Shown here piece after piece: positions 50,868-59,592 of a DNA stretch of 64,000 nt. Made by a program: the position numbers and the translations under genes. A model generated the notes under the pieces. The model made no database searches, was not told the origin of the DNA, and saw only the letters and a list, made by a program, of their open reading frames with translations. Within the stretch, counting starts at the first letter, position 1. Each line of letters starts with the position of its first letter. This DNA comes from Sphingobium yanoikuyae (GTDB lineage Bacteria; Pseudomonadota; Alphaproteobacteria; Sphingomonadales; Sphingomonadaceae): contig NZ_CP139979.1 in NCBI RefSeq assembly GCF_034424525.1, forward strand, positions 3,125,001 to 3,189,000. The letters are read 5' to 3'.

Positions 50868-51296
50868 TCAGCGGCATGCCCCGACATGGCGCCCTTCGAC
50901 CATGTTGGAAAAGGGCGCGCCGTCGCTGATCCCCTGCGATCGTATCTGGATGAGGCGCGGCGTTTCGACGCGCAGGTCGGTGCGCGCATTGCCGGCCGCC
51001 CCGCAATCGAAGGTCACGGTGGCGGCAGCAGGCGCGTCGCTGACCACGAACGGCTTGCAGCCGGGGCCAGCATTGGCCGGCTCCAGCAACTGATGCGGCA
51101 TCGTCACGCACAGGCGGCGGGGCGGCGCGGACGGATCGTCGCGCAGGCGCAATTCCCATTCGCCCGTTTCCAGCTTGGCGAGCGCAGCCAGTTGCGGCGC
51201 GTTCGCCGCCCCGGCCCAGCTTGCCATCATCATTGCCGCCGCGGCGCCCAGCGCCTGCAGCCCCAGCCCTGCCATCTTGCGTCCAGACCTTGTCAT
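50868..51296 (-). CDS. exported DUF3617-like protein
   Basis: A 142-aa protein with a signal segment (GLGLQALGAAAAMMMASWAGA) and a mature part LETGEWELRLRD ... RRLCVTMPHQLLEP ... CKPFVVSDAPAAATVTFDCG ... HVGACR. The paired cysteines and the GEWELR start match the DUF3617 family of secreted proteins of unknown function. ATG 51275 (MAGLGLQ) is an alternative start. It lies upstream of queC on the same strand, 47 bases away. Confidence 0.75.
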   Translation of the reverse strand: MTRSGRKMAGLGLQALGAAAAMMMASWAGAANAPQLAALAKLETGEWELRLRDDPSAPPRRLCVTMPHQLLEPANAGPGCKPFVVSDAPAAATVTFDCGAAGNARTDLRVETPRLIQIRSQGISDGAPFSNMVEGRHVGACR

Positions 51297-51401
51297 CGGC
51301 GCCGGGGAGCGGCGCCATGCTTCATCCTGTTGTGCCGCGCAATTGCGGCAATTTGATAGCGCGGGGCGAACGGCCGTGCCGCAATTGCCCCGCGCCGGCT
51401 T

Positions 51402-52307
51402 TCAATGGGTCACGAAACTGTCCAGCGCGAGCGGGAACAGCCGCGAGCAGAAGGCGCAATCGACGCCGATAATGCCCTTCTCGTCCGCCATCGCCACCCG
51501 TTCGTCCGCCGGGAAGCGGCCGATCACATCGCGAATATGGGCAAGGTCACAGCGACAGCCCTTGGCGAGCGCCGTGGTCTCGGTGACGCGCACTTCCTCT
51601 TCTTCATGGAACAGGCGCCAGGCGATGTCGGTCAGCGGCAGGTCGAGATCGGTCAGTTCCTCGTCGCGCAGCGTACCGGCCAGCGCCTGCACATGCTCCC
51701 ATTCGGGATGGTCATGGCGCACATGCAGGCGCTCGCGTCCCACTTCGCCCTCGGGCAGATGCTGAAGCAGCAGGCCCGCCGCGACGCAGCCTTCGCCCGG
51801 CTCATGCCGGGTCGCGATCTGGACGATGCTGGGGATCTGTTCGGACTGGAAGAAATAATGCTCCGCCGCTTCGGCCAGCGACGATCCGTCCAGCGGCACG
51901 ATGCCCTGATAGCGCTCGCCGGTCGCCGCCTGGTCGAAGGTGATCGCCAGATAGCCCTTGCCGAACAGGCCGAACAGGGTCGGATCGCTGCCGATTTCCG
52001 CCAGCCGCTCGGCATCGAACTTGGCATAGCCGCGCAGCTCGCCGCCCTTGTAGTCGGCCACCAGCAGGCTGACGACGCCATTTTCTGTCTGCGCCTGCAG
52101 GGTCAGCTGGCCGCCGGCATCCTTGAGCAGGCTACCGAGCAGCGCGCCCAGCACCAGCGAGGACGCCAGCACCCGCTCGATCGCCGGGGGATAGGCATGG
52201 GCAGACAGCACCTGGTCCAGCACCGGCCCCAGCCGCACGAAACGGCCACGCACATGGCGCGAGGGGATGGTGAAGCCAAGGGCCTGATCGACATTGCTAC
52301 TGGTCAC
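51402..52307 (-). CDS. hslO: redox-regulated chaperone Hsp33
   Basis: A 301-aa holdase activated by oxidation. The C-terminal redox switch has the four zinc cysteines: CRC in KGCRCDLAH and CAFC in VDCAFCSRLF. The N-terminal RFVRLGPVLDQVLSAHAYPPAIERVLA and SLLKDAGGQLTLQAQTENG are typical of HslO. Located downstream of argF on the same strand with a weak hairpin between, so co-transcription is possible. Confidence 0.95.
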   Translation of the reverse strand: MTSSNVDQALGFTIPSRHVRGRFVRLGPVLDQVLSAHAYPPAIERVLASSLVLGALLGSLLKDAGGQLTLQAQTENGVVSLLVADYKGGELRGYAKFDAERLAEIGSDPTLFGLFGKGYLAITFDQAATGERYQGIVPLDGSSLAEAAEHYFFQSEQIPSIVQIATRHEPGEGCVAAGLLLQHLPEGEVGRERLHVRHDHPEWEHVQALAGTLRDEELTDLDLPLTDIAWRLFHEEEEVRVTETTALAKGCRCDLAHIRDVIGRFPADERVAMADEKGIIGVDCAFCSRLFPLALDSFVTH

Positions 52308-52393
52308 GATATTTCCTTCCGATCCACCCGCCCCGAAAGCCGCGAGGGCCCGTCCTCCGCTTCCCAGCGCAGGACAGGCCCCGTCATCTTTCA

Positions 52394-52415
52394 GGGCGAA
52401 CGGAAAATTTCGCCC
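52394..52415 (-). terminator. possible weak hairpin between argF and hslO
   Basis: Stem GGGCGAA / TTCGCCC of 7 bp with an 8-nt AT-rich loop, sixteen bases after the argF stop. There is no long T-run, so it may only attenuate. Confidence 0.4.
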
Positions 52416-52430
52416 GAATATAGGGTGAGC

Positions 52431-53357
52431 TTACAGCTTTCCAAGCGCCCAGAGCAGAACCGACTTCTGGGCATGGATGCGGTTCTCCGCCTCGTCCCAG
52501 ATCAACGACTGCGGACCGTCGATCACCGCCTCGACCACTTCCTCGCCGCGATGGGCGGGCAGGCAGTGGAGGAATTTGGCGTCCGCCTTGGCGCCCGCCA
52601 TCAGTTCCGGCGTCACCTGATAGGGCATCATCGCCGCCAGCTTCGCCTCGGCATGGGCCTGGCCCATGGAGATCCAGGTGTCGGTGACGACAACGTCGGC
52701 GCCGGTCACAGCCTGCGCCGCATCGCGGGTCAGGGTGATGGTCGAACCCGCTGCCTGCGCCGCCGCGGCAAAGGACGGATCGGGATCATAGCCCTCGGGG
52801 ATGCCCATGCGCACGTCGAACTTCATCAGGCCGGCGGCCTCGACGATCGAGTGGAGGACGTTGTTGCCATCGCCCAGCCACGCCCACTGGCTGCCCGGCA
52901 GCGCCAGCCCATGCTCGACCACGGTCAGCAGGTCGGCGACGATCTGGCACGGATGCGACAGGTCGGTCAGGCCGTTGATGACCGGGACGCTGGCATATTC
53001 GGCCATTTCCTCGATCTTGGCATGATCGTCGGTGCGGATCATGATCGCATCGGCCATGCGGCTGAGCACGCGGGCCGTGTCGGCGACGGTCTCGCCGCGT
53101 CCCAACTGGCTGGTCGCGCCGTCCAGGATCAGCGAATTGCCGCCCAGCTGGCGGATCGCCATGTCGAAGCTGACGCGGGTGCGCGTGCTGTTCTTTTCAA
53201 AGATCATCGCCAGCGTGTGACCGGCGAGCGGCGCATCGGCGTCGACCCAGCCCTTGGGCTTGCCCGCGCGCGCCGCCTTGCGGTCGATGGCGTCGGCGAT
53301 CATCGCGGCGATCGCGTCGCCGCCCGCATCGGTGAGATTCAGGAAATTCTTGGTCAT
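52431..53357 (-). CDS. argF: ornithine carbamoyltransferase
   Basis: Makes citrulline from ornithine and carbamoyl phosphate. The carbamoyl phosphate motif is STRTRVSFD near residue 57; [15 protein letters not shown] and the ornithine loop [11 protein letters not shown] follow, both intact. 308 aa is normal. It is downstream of argD on the same strand, as in many alphaproteobacteria, but the two are separated by a 102-bp structured repeat that could divide the transcript. Confidence 0.96.
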   Translation of the reverse strand: MTKNFLNLTDAGGDAIAAMIADAIDRKAARAGKPKGWVDADAPLAGHTLAMIFEKNSTRTRVSFDMAIRQLGGNSLILDGATSQLGRGETVADTARVLSRMADAIMIRTDDHAKIEEMAEYASVPVINGLTDLSHPCQIVADLLTVVEHGLALPGSQWAWLGDGNNVLHSIVEAAGLMKFDVRMGIPEGYDPDPSFAAAAQAAGSTITLTRDAAQAVTGADVVVTDTWISMGQAHAEAKLAAMMPYQVTPELMAGAKADAKFLHCLPAHRGEEVVEAVIDGPQSLIWDEAENRIHAQKSVLLWALGKL

Positions 53358-53382
53358 TGGAAGTTTTCCCCGCTTCCAACCA

Positions 53383-53484
53383 CCGTTCGTCCTGAGTAGC
53401 CATTGAGCGAAGTCGAAATGGCGTATCGAAGGATGCTTCGATACGGGGCTTCGACTTCGCTCAGCCCCTACTCAGCACGAACGG
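53383..53484. repeat. 102-bp structured inverted-repeat element between argD and argF
   Basis: Ends CCGTTCGTCCTGAGTAG and CTACTCAGCACGAACGG. The centre CGTATCGAAG-GATG-CTTCGATACG is a 10-bp hairpin. Each arm also contains its own hairpin with an identical 12-nt loop (GAGCGAAGTCGA and its complement) but a different stem: GCCATT/AATGGC at 53399-53422 and GGGGCT/AGCCCC at 53445-53468. The stem bases differ between arms yet pair within each arm. The element fills the intergenic gap and is of a type I know as frequent in sphingomonad genomes. Confidence 0.9.
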
Positions 53485-53496
53485 GGCAATATATGG

Positions 53497-54693
53497 TCAG
53501 GCCGCCTTGGCGTCCGCGAAGCTCCGCGCGCCGGCGGAAATCTTCTCGATGCACTCGGCGATATGGCTTTCGTCGATGACGAGCGGCGGCAGGATGCGCA
53601 GCACATTCTGGCCCGCCGATACCGACAGGAAACCATGATGGTCGCGCAGATGGCCGACAAAGGCACGCGCGTCATAAGCGTCCTTCATCTTGACGCCCAG
53701 CATCAGCCCCATGCCGCGCACATCCTCGAACATGTCGTCATGGTTCGGGATCATCTGCTCCAGCGCGGAACGCAGACGCGCCCCCATCGCCGTCACCTGC
53801 TCCAGGAAGCCGTCCGCCAGCACCTCTTCCAGCACCGCGATGCCCACCGCCATGGCGAGCGGGTTGCCGCCATAGGTGGAGCCATGGGTGCCGAACACCA
53901 TGCCCTTGGCCGCTTCCTCGGTGGCGAGACAGGCGCCGAGCGGGAAGCCCGCGCCGATGCCCTTGGCCACCGCCATGATATCGGGCTTCACGCCATATTG
54001 CTCATGGGCGAAGAAGGTGCCGGTGCGGGCATAGCCGCACTGCACTTCGTCCAGGATCAGCAGCAGGCCATGCTCGTCGCACGCCTTGCGCAGGCCGGTC
54101 AGGAATGCCTGGGTTGCCGGGGTCACGCCACCTTCACCCTGCACCGGTTCCAGCAGGAAACCGGCGGTATTGTCATCGATCGCGGCCAGCGCCGCGTCGA
54201 GATCGTTGAAGGGCACGACCTGGAAACCGGGCAGCAGCGGCTCGAACCCGTCGCGCATCTTGGGCTGGCTGGTCGCCGAAATGGTGCCCAGCGTGCGGCC
54301 GTGAAAGGCGTTGTCGAAGCTGATGATCTTGTGCCGGTGCGCTTGCCCATTGGCATAATGATAGCGGCGCGCGGTCTTGATCGCGCACTCGACCGCCTCG
54401 GCACCCGAATTGGTGAAGAAGACGGTGTCCGCGAAACTGTTATCGACCAGCTTCTGCGCGAACGCTTCACCCAGCGGCGAGCCATAGAGGTTCGACGTGT
54501 GCATCAGCGTCGCGGCCTGATCGGCGATGGCCTGCACAAGCTTGGGATGGCCATGGCCCAGCAGATTGACGGCGATGCCGCTGGCGAAGTCGAGATAGCG
54601 CTCGCCGCGCTCCCCGATCAGGTAGCAGCCCTCGCCTCGGACCGGACGCACATCGCACCGGGGGTAAACGGGCATGAGCGGCGTAATCGACAT
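53497..54693 (-). CDS. argD: acetylornithine aminotransferase
   Basis: PLP enzyme converting N-acetylglutamate semialdehyde to N-acetylornithine (possibly also the succinyl-diaminopimelate step). About 398 aa from ATG 54693 (MSITPLMPVYPRCDVRP). Class III transaminase marks: GHGHPKLVQAIADQAATL, SGAEAVECAIKTAR, LDEVQCGYARTGTFFAHE and the PLP Lys in VAKGIGAGFPLGACL. Lies upstream of argF. Confidence 0.94.
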   Translation of the reverse strand: MSITPLMPVYPRCDVRPVRGEGCYLIGERGERYLDFASGIAVNLLGHGHPKLVQAIADQAATLMHTSNLYGSPLGEAFAQKLVDNSFADTVFFTNSGAEAVECAIKTARRYHYANGQAHRHKIISFDNAFHGRTLGTISATSQPKMRDGFEPLLPGFQVVPFNDLDAALAAIDDNTAGFLLEPVQGEGGVTPATQAFLTGLRKACDEHGLLLILDEVQCGYARTGTFFAHEQYGVKPDIMAVAKGIGAGFPLGACLATEEAAKGMVFGTHGSTYGGNPLAMAVGIAVLEEVLADGFLEQVTAMGARLRSALEQMIPNHDDMFEDVRGMGLMLGVKMKDAYDARAFVGHLRDHHGFLSVSAGQNVLRILPPLVIDESHIAECIEKISAGARSFADAKAA

Positions 54694-54742
54694 GTGCCTT
54701 CCCTTTCTGGGTTGATGCTGCGCGTCCGTGCGCATTGGATAT

Positions 54743-54773
54743 AACGCAAAAAGGCGGCCCCCGCCGGGCCGCC
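54743..54773 (-). terminator. terminator downstream of fliS
   Basis: Stem GGCGGCCC / GGGCCGCC with a CCGCC loop. The A-run at 54748-54752 gives U5 on the minus strand, so it ends the flagellar transcript before argD. Confidence 0.85.
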
Positions 54774-54868
54774 CTTGTGCGAGTGCCGCCTATACAGGCC
54801 ACCGGAAGGGGGTGCAACCCCGCAACCGGGCCAGTCGGCAGCCTATGGACTGATCGTCCCGTGAGCGA

Positions 54869-55270
54869 TCAGGGCTGGCCGATCTGGCTCCAGGCATCGG
54901 CAATCTCGCCGACCATGGCGCGGGCCTGCTCGACGGGCGCGGCGTCATGCTCCTTGGCGCTGACCAGCAGCAGCCGGCGGGCCTCGCGATAGATGCGCGC
55001 CAGGCCGGTGGCGATGTCGCCGCCCTTGTCGAAGTCCAGGCTGGCTTCCAGCGCGAACAGGATCGACATGGCGCGCGCCTGCTTGTCGGACACCTTCAGC
55101 CGGTCGCCATTGCGTTCGGCCAGCGCCGTGGCATCGAGCGCGATCAGAAGTTCGTCGAACAGGATCTTGACCAGCGCGTGGGGCGTGGCGCCCTCGATCC
55201 GGCTGCCCGAATGCACCGCCGCATAGCGTCGTGCCGCTGCCGTACCCGCAAAGCTGTGATTATAGAACAT
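54869..55270 (-). CDS. fliS: flagellar export chaperone FliS
   Basis: A 133-aa helical protein that binds flagellin C-termini in the cytoplasm and prevents early polymerisation. The N-terminus MFYNHSFAGTAAARRYAAVHSGSRI and the family pattern ATPHALVKILFDELLIALDATALA ... KQARAMSILFALEASLDFDKGGDIATGLARIY match FliS. It follows fliD by 16 bases and is last in the flagellar cluster, before a strong terminator. Flagellin genes are not in the window. Confidence 0.92.
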   Translation of the reverse strand: MFYNHSFAGTAAARRYAAVHSGSRIEGATPHALVKILFDELLIALDATALAERNGDRLKVSDKQARAMSILFALEASLDFDKGGDIATGLARIYREARRLLLVSAKEHDAAPVEQARAMVGEIADAWSQIGQP

Positions 55271-55286
55271 GTTTCAAAGTCCCCGA

Positions 55287-56699
55287 TTAACTGTCGCTCT
55301 TGTTCCAGGCATCGATCTGCTGCTGGAGATAGCTTTGGGTTGCATTGAGCGCAGACAGCTTGGTCTGCATTGCCGAATAGATGGAAGTCAGGCGCGTCTC
55401 ATAGTCGGCCATGTCCTCGTCCAGCTTTTCGAGCTGTTCGGTCAGGCTGTCGGCCAGCTTCTCATAACGGTCCTGCGCCGCCTTGATCGGGCCGTTGTCC
55501 AGCTCGATATTGTCGCGCACGCTGTCCATCAGGCCCGACAGGCCCAGATTGTCGGCGGTCGACTTGGCGGGATTGAGCATCTTGGTGATGCCCGCCGGAT
55601 CGGCGGCCAGCGCCTTGTCCAGCGTGTCGGTGTTGAGCGTCAGCGTGCCGTCGCGGTTGGTCGCGATGCCGATATCGGCCAGCGTCTTGTAGCTGCCGGT
55701 CGAGGCCAGCTGGGTCGATGTGATCTTCGACAGCTGCGACTTCATGTCGCGCACCGCCGACACACCGTTGAGGACGCCCGCGGTCGATGAATCCGTCCCG
55801 GTCGAGGTCGACGTGTTCAGCGCCTTCATCAGCGTATTATAGGCGTCGACAAATTCCTGCAGCAGATCCTTCATCGTCGCGGTCGGCTGGGTCATGGTCA
55901 GGTTGACCGTGCTGTTGACGTCCGCCGCGGTCAGTTCGATCCGCAGATAGGGGATCGCATCGTCGATGGTGTTGCTGGCATATTCATAATCGGTGCCGTC
56001 GAGCGTGATCTTCGCATTGGCCGGGTCCGACGTCGAGGTCATCGCGCTGCTGTTGAGGCCGGCAAGGACGCTGGTCGAACTGCTGGCCGAGCTGGTGATG
56101 GTGAAATCATTGGCCGCGCCGGTTTCGCCCTTGAACACCAGCCGCGTGCCCTGCGCATCGGTGACGACGCTCGCGGTCACGCCGATGTCGGCCGCGTTGA
56201 TCGCCGAAGCCAGGCCGGAAAAACTGTTATTGCTCGAATCGACGGTGATCGTCGCGGTCTTGCCACCCGCCGTCGTGATGGTGAGCGATCCGGTACCGAC
56301 CGCCGTGCTGCTGGTGGCGCCGCTGGTCGAGGTCGAAGCGAAGATGCGGGCGGTCGCCAGCGACTTCACCACCAGCTGTGCCGGCATGCCGGTCGGCGTG
56401 CCGCCACTCAGCAGACTGACCGACGCGATGTTGGTGTTGGTCGAATTGGGCGTGCCGGTATATTCGGCACCCGACAGGACGCTGGTGAGCGCATCGGCGA
56501 AGGTGTCGAGCGAGCTGATGGCCGACGCCAGCGCCGAGATGCGGGCATTGTTGGTCGTCTGCTGGGTGGTGATCGCGGACTGGCGCGGGTCGCGGGTCGC
56601 GCTGACCAGGCTGGTGACGAGCGCGCTCGTGTCGATGCCCGAATTGGCACCCAGCGCCGACAGGATGCTGCTCCCTACCGATGTCGTCGTCGTTGCCAT
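55287..56699 (-). CDS. fliD: flagellar filament capping protein FliD (HAP2)
   Basis: About 470 aa from ATG 56699 (MATTTTSVGSSILSALGANSG), supported by AAAGGA upstream; ATG 56714 is possible. The Ser/Thr/Ala-rich N-terminal region GIDTSALVTSLVSATRDPRQSAI and the C-terminal coiled coil DRYEKLADSLTEQLEKLDEDMADYETRLTSIYSAMQTKLSALNATQSYL flank variable domains, as in all FliD. It is the pentameric or hexameric cap that folds flagellin at the filament tip. Upstream of fliS. Confidence 0.93.
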   Translation of the reverse strand: MATTTTSVGSSILSALGANSGIDTSALVTSLVSATRDPRQSAITTQQTTNNARISALASAISSLDTFADALTSVLSGAEYTGTPNSTNTNIASVSLLSGGTPTGMPAQLVVKSLATARIFASTSTSGATSSTAVGTGSLTITTAGGKTATITVDSSNNSFSGLASAINAADIGVTASVVTDAQGTRLVFKGETGAANDFTITSSASSSTSVLAGLNSSAMTSTSDPANAKITLDGTDYEYASNTIDDAIPYLRIELTAADVNSTVNLTMTQPTATMKDLLQEFVDAYNTLMKALNTSTSTGTDSSTAGVLNGVSAVRDMKSQLSKITSTQLASTGSYKTLADIGIATNRDGTLTLNTDTLDKALAADPAGITKMLNPAKSTADNLGLSGLMDSVRDNIELDNGPIKAAQDRYEKLADSLTEQLEKLDEDMADYETRLTSIYSAMQTKLSALNATQSYLQQQIDAWNKSDS

Positions 56700-56800
56700 G
56701 GGCCGTCCTTTCAAATGAGAGAACGGCCGTAGCGCGAAGATGTTTAGGAATGATTTTCAAGCTGATGGCAAAGCCCGCAAAAAAGCGGGCATGGCCGCGA

Positions 56801-57280
56801 TCAGATCGCCGATGCGGACAGGATCTGGTCTACGGTCCCGCGCGCGACATGCGCCTGGGCGGCATAGGCATAGCTGGCCTGCTGGGCGATCCGCTTGGCC
56901 AGATCGGCGGCCTGCTCCACCGCCTCGCGCGTGGCGGGCGGCAGCGGAATGTAGATGAAGGGCTGCGGCATCATCGCCTGGACCGCAGCCGATGCACCAT
57001 CGACCGACACATCCCCCTGCCCGGCGCGCATATCGGCCAGGATGTCCGCGATCCGGGCATGGATGCGCGCATATTCGGCTGCGCCGGCGGCATCCTCGTC
57101 GACCGCAACGACATCGACCGCAAAACTCTCCTGCCTGCGCGCATCGCTGGCAGACATATTGCCCTGCTCGGTTGCCGATTCCGTCGCTGAAACCGGCTGA
57201 ACGGCCGCAGCCGGCACCGGCGCGCGAACGACGCTCCGATCCACTGGCGAAATCTCGCTACGCGAAAGATACTCGTTCAT
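56801..57280 (-). CDS. hypothetical protein within flagellar cluster, 159 aa
   Basis: A soluble protein with an acidic, low-complexity first half (SATESATEQGNMSASDARRQESFAVDVVAVDEDAA) and a helical second half rich in Ala (ATREAVEQAADLAKRIAQQASYAYAAQAHVARGTVDQIL). No signal peptide or membrane segment. It lies between flhB and fliD on the same strand, 110 bases after flhB and about 100 before fliD, so it is probably a flagellar accessory protein. I do not recognise the family. The helical C-terminus could be a chaperone or export-signal region. Confidence 0.6.
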   Translation of the reverse strand: MNEYLSRSEISPVDRSVVRAPVPAAAVQPVSATESATEQGNMSASDARRQESFAVDVVAVDEDAAGAAEYARIHARIADILADMRAGQGDVSVDGASAAVQAMMPQPFIYIPLPPATREAVEQAADLAKRIAQQASYAYAAQAHVARGTVDQILSASAI

Positions 57281-57390
57281 GACGCACCATCCTAATGCGT
57301 CCCCGTAAACAGAATACGGACAAGCGTGGCTAAACTTTAATTCACCATCGCCCTAATTCTTCGATCAACTGCCAAGTATCAGCAAATTCT

Positions 57391-58527
57391 CTACAATTTC
57401 TTTCCATCCGGATCGAAACGCAGATCTTCTGGCACGGTAATGAACGGACGGTCCATTTCCGTCGCCATCTTGTTCTCGACCCGGAAGACGAAGGCCAGCA
57501 CCGTCGCCACCGCCATGTAGAGGCCTTCATTGACGATCTCGCCAGCGCGCGAGGTGAAGTAGATGGCGCGCGCCAGCTCGGGATATTGCAGCACCGACAC
57601 GCCATGATCCTCGGCCAGTTCGCGGATCGAGGCCGCGATCGCGTCACAGCCGCGCGCGACCACCACCGGTGCGGCATCCACGCCGGGCCGATAGCGCAGC
57701 GCCACCGCGAAATGGGTCGGGTTGGTGATGATGACGCTGGCCTCTGCCACCGCCTGCCGGGTCGATCCGTTCAGCACCTCGAACTGGCGCCGGCGGATCT
57801 GGCCCTTGAGTTCGGGCGAGCCTTCGCTTTCCTTATGCTCGTCCTTGATGTCCTGCTTGCTCATGCCCAGCCGCTTGGCGCGCTGGGAAATCTGCATCGG
57901 CACGTCGATGCCGGCGATCACGAACAGCCCGCCCGCCATCACCAGGCAGACCAGGATGAACATGTTGCCAAGGTCGCTGATCGCATTGCCGACCCCCGCC
58001 TTGCCCAGGCCGATGATCGCGGTCAGCCGGTCCCAGATCATCCAGAAGCCGACCGCACCCAGCAGCCCCACCTTGGCGATCGACTTGACCAGTTCGATCA
58101 GCCCCTGCGCGCCGAACATGCGCTTGAGGCCCGAAGCCGGGTTCATCTTCGACGCCTTGGGCGCGAAGGCACCGGGACGAAAGCCCAGCGATCCGAGCAG
58201 CGCCGGCGCCGCAATCGCGGCAAAGAAGGTCGCGAGCAATACGCCGCCCACCGGCAGCGCGATGTCCGCCAGCAGGCCGGTGCCACGCGTCACCGGCGAG
58301 AAGTTCACGATATCCTCGCGCCCGAAGCGCAGCGCGCGGGTCAGCATGCCCGACAACGCGTCGATCAGGCCCGGCCCGGCAACCGCCAGCCAGCCGATGC
58401 CGGCCATCACCACCAGGGCCGTCCCCAGTTCGCGGGACTGGAGGATGTCGCCTTCCTTGGCGGCATCCTGCAATTTCTTCTGTGTCGGTTTTTCGGTCTT
58501 TTCGCCGCCCTCGGATCCGCCCGCCAT
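57391..58527 (-). CDS. flhB: flagellar type III export protein FlhB
   Basis: A 378-aa export-gate switch protein. Four helices in the first 210 residues and a cytoplasmic domain with the autocleavage motif NPTH at residues 269-272 (ASVIITNPTHFAVALRY). GGEKTEKPTQKKLQDAAKEG is the usual N-terminus. Cleavage at NPTH changes export from rod/hook to filament substrates, acting with FliK encoded at the other end of this cluster. Lies three bases after fliR. Confidence 0.96.
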   Translation of the reverse strand: MAGGSEGGEKTEKPTQKKLQDAAKEGDILQSRELGTALVVMAGIGWLAVAGPGLIDALSGMLTRALRFGREDIVNFSPVTRGTGLLADIALPVGGVLLATFFAAIAAPALLGSLGFRPGAFAPKASKMNPASGLKRMFGAQGLIELVKSIAKVGLLGAVGFWMIWDRLTAIIGLGKAGVGNAISDLGNMFILVCLVMAGGLFVIAGIDVPMQISQRAKRLGMSKQDIKDEHKESEGSPELKGQIRRRQFEVLNGSTRQAVAEASVIITNPTHFAVALRYRPGVDAAPVVVARGCDAIAASIRELAEDHGVSVLQYPELARAIYFTSRAGEIVNEGLYMAVATVLAFVFRVENKMATEMDRPFITVPEDLRFDPDGKKL

Positions 58528-58530
58528 GGC

Positions 58531-59313
58531 TCAGCGTCCTTCCGAGATGGCGCGGGCCTGTTCCAGCCCCGACTTGAGCGCGATGGTGATCCCCTCGCCC
58601 ATCACCGGCACCGCCATCGCCAGCAGCACCAGCCCCGCCATCACCGCCATCGGCATGCCGACGGCGAACAGGTTGAGCGCGGGCGCGGTGCGCGCCAGCA
58701 TGCCCATGACGATCTGCACCAGCACCAGCGCAAAGCCGACCGGCAGCGCGATCGTGACCCCGGCGCCCAGCAGTGAGCCGCCAAACTGGATCATGTGCCA
58801 GACCGCATCATTGCTGAGCATCGCCGCACCCGGCGGCAGCGCCTTGTAGCTCTGCACCACGAAGCTGACGAGCAGCAGATGGCCGTCCATCGCCAGCAGC
58901 AGGAAGGTCGAGAGGATCGACAGGAACTGGCCGACCGCCTGCGTCCCCTGCCCCGACCCCGGATCGACCATCGCGGCAAAGCCCAGCCCCATGGTGTTGG
59001 CAATCGCCTCACCCGCAACGAAGGCGGCGGAGTAGCCGATCTGCACGGCAAAACCCATGGCAAGGCCGGTCAGCACTTCGCCGGCGACCAGCATCACGCC
59101 TTCGAAACTGGCGACGCCGTCATGCGGCAACTGGATGGTGACGCTGTTGAGCGCGGCCATGCCAAGCGCGAGCGAGAGGATCAGGCGCAACTGAAGCGGC
59201 ATCGCGGGCGCACCGAAGACGGGCGCGGCCAGAAAGGCTGCACCGGGGCGGATCATGGCGATCAGCCAGATCCACAATTGCGTCTCGACGCCTGCGAAGC
59301 CGGGTGCGATCAT
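58531..59313 (-). CDS. fliR: flagellar export gate protein FliR
   Basis: A 260-aa integral membrane component of the FliPQR gate. Family patterns include FLAAPVFGAPAMPLQLRLILSLALGMA, GLAMGFAVQIGYSAAFVAGEAIANTMGLGFA, MVDPGSGQGTQAVGQFLSILSTFLLLAMDGHLLL. Starts within the stop of fliQ (4-base overlap) and ends three bases before flhB, consistent with one transcript and coupled translation. Confidence 0.95.
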   Translation of the reverse strand: MIAPGFAGVETQLWIWLIAMIRPGAAFLAAPVFGAPAMPLQLRLILSLALGMAALNSVTIQLPHDGVASFEGVMLVAGEVLTGLAMGFAVQIGYSAAFVAGEAIANTMGLGFAAMVDPGSGQGTQAVGQFLSILSTFLLLAMDGHLLLVSFVVQSYKALPPGAAMLSNDAVWHMIQFGGSLLGAGVTIALPVGFALVLVQIVMGMLARTAPALNLFAVGMPMAVMAGLVLLAMAVPVMGEGITIALKSGLEQARAISEGR

Positions 59314-59582
59314 TGCAGCAGGTCCGGTATCCGCTCGAATATCTCGCGCGTGAAGTCAGCGATCAGCACCATGATCGATCCGCCGAACAGGGTCAGCATC
59401 GCACCCACGACCAGAATCTTGGGAATGAAGCTGAGCGTCTGTTCGTTGATCGACGTCGCGGCCTGGACCATGCCGATCAGCACGCCCGCGACCAGCGCCG
59501 GAATCAGGATCGGCGCCGTCGCCAGCGCCGTGATCCACAGCGCATGCTGTGCCAAGCCCATGAAGAAATCCGCATTCTCCAT
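59310..59582 (-). CDS. fliQ: flagellar export gate protein FliQ
   Basis: A 90-aa protein with two transmembrane hairpin helices: LWITALATAPILIPALVAGVLIGMVQAATSINEQTLSFIPKI and VVGAMLTLFGGSIMVLIADFTREIFERI. The QAATSINEQTLSFIPK turn is the FliQ/EscS signature. Four copies close the FliP-FliR gate. It lies 10 bases after fliP and overlaps fliR by 4 bases. Confidence 0.95.
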   Translation of the reverse strand: MENADFFMGLAQHALWITALATAPILIPALVAGVLIGMVQAATSINEQTLSFIPKILVVGAMLTLFGGSIMVLIADFTREIFERIPDLLQ

Positions 59583-59592
59583 TGCCGCCCTC

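Noticed and set aside
53383..53484. Structured repeat read as a simple terminator
   Set aside because: There is no T-run and its multi-hairpin plan with shared loops is more elaborate than an intrinsic terminator.
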